Positions 6,149 to 6,285 of a DNA stretch of 6,285 nucleotides are shown in pieces. Position 1 is the stretch's first letter. Every line of letters starts with the position of its first letter. Position numbers and translations under genes: made by a program. The notes beneath the pieces are model-generated. The model was not told the origin of the DNA. It made no database searches and saw nothing but the letters and a program-made list of their open reading frames with translations. This stretch comes from Candidatus Methanomethylophilaceae archaeon (GTDB taxonomy: Archaea; Thermoplasmatota; Thermoplasmata; Methanomassiliicoccales; Methanomethylophilaceae), in the NCBI GenBank assembly GCA_017455785.1, contig JAFSYZ010000004.1:1-6285 (forward strand), in the 5' to 3' direction.

Positions 6149-6285
6149 TGACTCTCAAGTATCCTCTTGTACCCTATGGGCATGACCTTCAGGAACCTGT
6201 TGGCACTGTTCTCCCAATTCTCTAGTAAGGCCTTCGCTTTGGAACTTCCCGTGTACTTTACATGATCCTCGAGTATCCTCTTCAG
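6136..6285 (-). CDS. gltB: C-terminal end of glutamate synthase large subunit (partial)
   Basis: The last 49 codons of a gene that enters from the right edge, ending in tandem TGA TGA (6138-6133). The visible residues include a helix LKRILEDHVKYTGSSKAKAL, then LLENWENSANRFLKVMP and GYKRILESQGKE. The pattern of HVxxTGSxKAKxLLENWE followed by FxKVMPxxYKRIL is characteristic, from memory, of the extreme C-terminus of ferredoxin- or NADPH-dependent glutamate synthase large chains. In the full-length protein this lies after the GXGXG domain. The enzyme makes two glutamates from glutamine and 2-oxoglutarate in the cytoplasm, for ammonia assimilation. The catalytic domains are outside the window, so it cannot be told whether this is a full-length chain or a separate archaeal domain protein. 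Confidence 0.7.
   Translation of the reverse strand: MKRILEDHVKYTGSSKAKALLENWENSANRFLKVMPIGYKRILESQGKE

Overview
The window looks archaeal. Three promoters carry a TATA-type box about 26 to 35 nt before the start codon. Two of them imply leaderless or nearly leaderless mRNAs, and the third start has only a short GTGAT Shine-Dalgarno-like element. Codon use leans on AGG and ATA. A BspA-type leucine-rich-repeat surface protein together with TGA stops on every confident gene fits a host-associated methanogen of the Methanomassiliicoccales type (inference; no marker gene is present).

Layout. Positions 1-89 (minus) may hold the 5' end of an unknown gene whose start overlaps the end of a TetR-family regulator (86-769, minus). 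A 269-bp AT-rich divergent region (770-1038) separates the regulator from a large RND/MMPL-family membrane transporter (1039-3549, plus), which ends in a hairpin and T-run terminator. A 690-bp stretch (3550-4240) holds no convincing gene, only weak open frames on the minus strand and a perfect 9-bp-arm inverted repeat. A secreted, C-terminally membrane-anchored BspA-like LRR protein follows (4241-5914, minus). At the right edge is the last 49 codons of a protein resembling the C-terminus of the glutamate synthase large subunit (6136-6285, minus).

How it works together. TetR and the MMPL transporter form a classic divergent regulator/exporter pair. The intergenic DNA carries three TTTGA-N6-TCAAA palindromes. 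One sits next to each gene's promoter, and in both cases it ends exactly 6 nt before the AAATA core of the TATA box. This suggests one repressor that controls both its own gene and the transporter by blocking TBP/TFB. The inducer and cargo cannot be read from sequence. The LRR protein and the glutamate synthase end appear to be independent units. I see no mobile element, CRISPR array, tRNA or rRNA, and no clearly novel multi-gene system. The operator architecture is the most informative signal.
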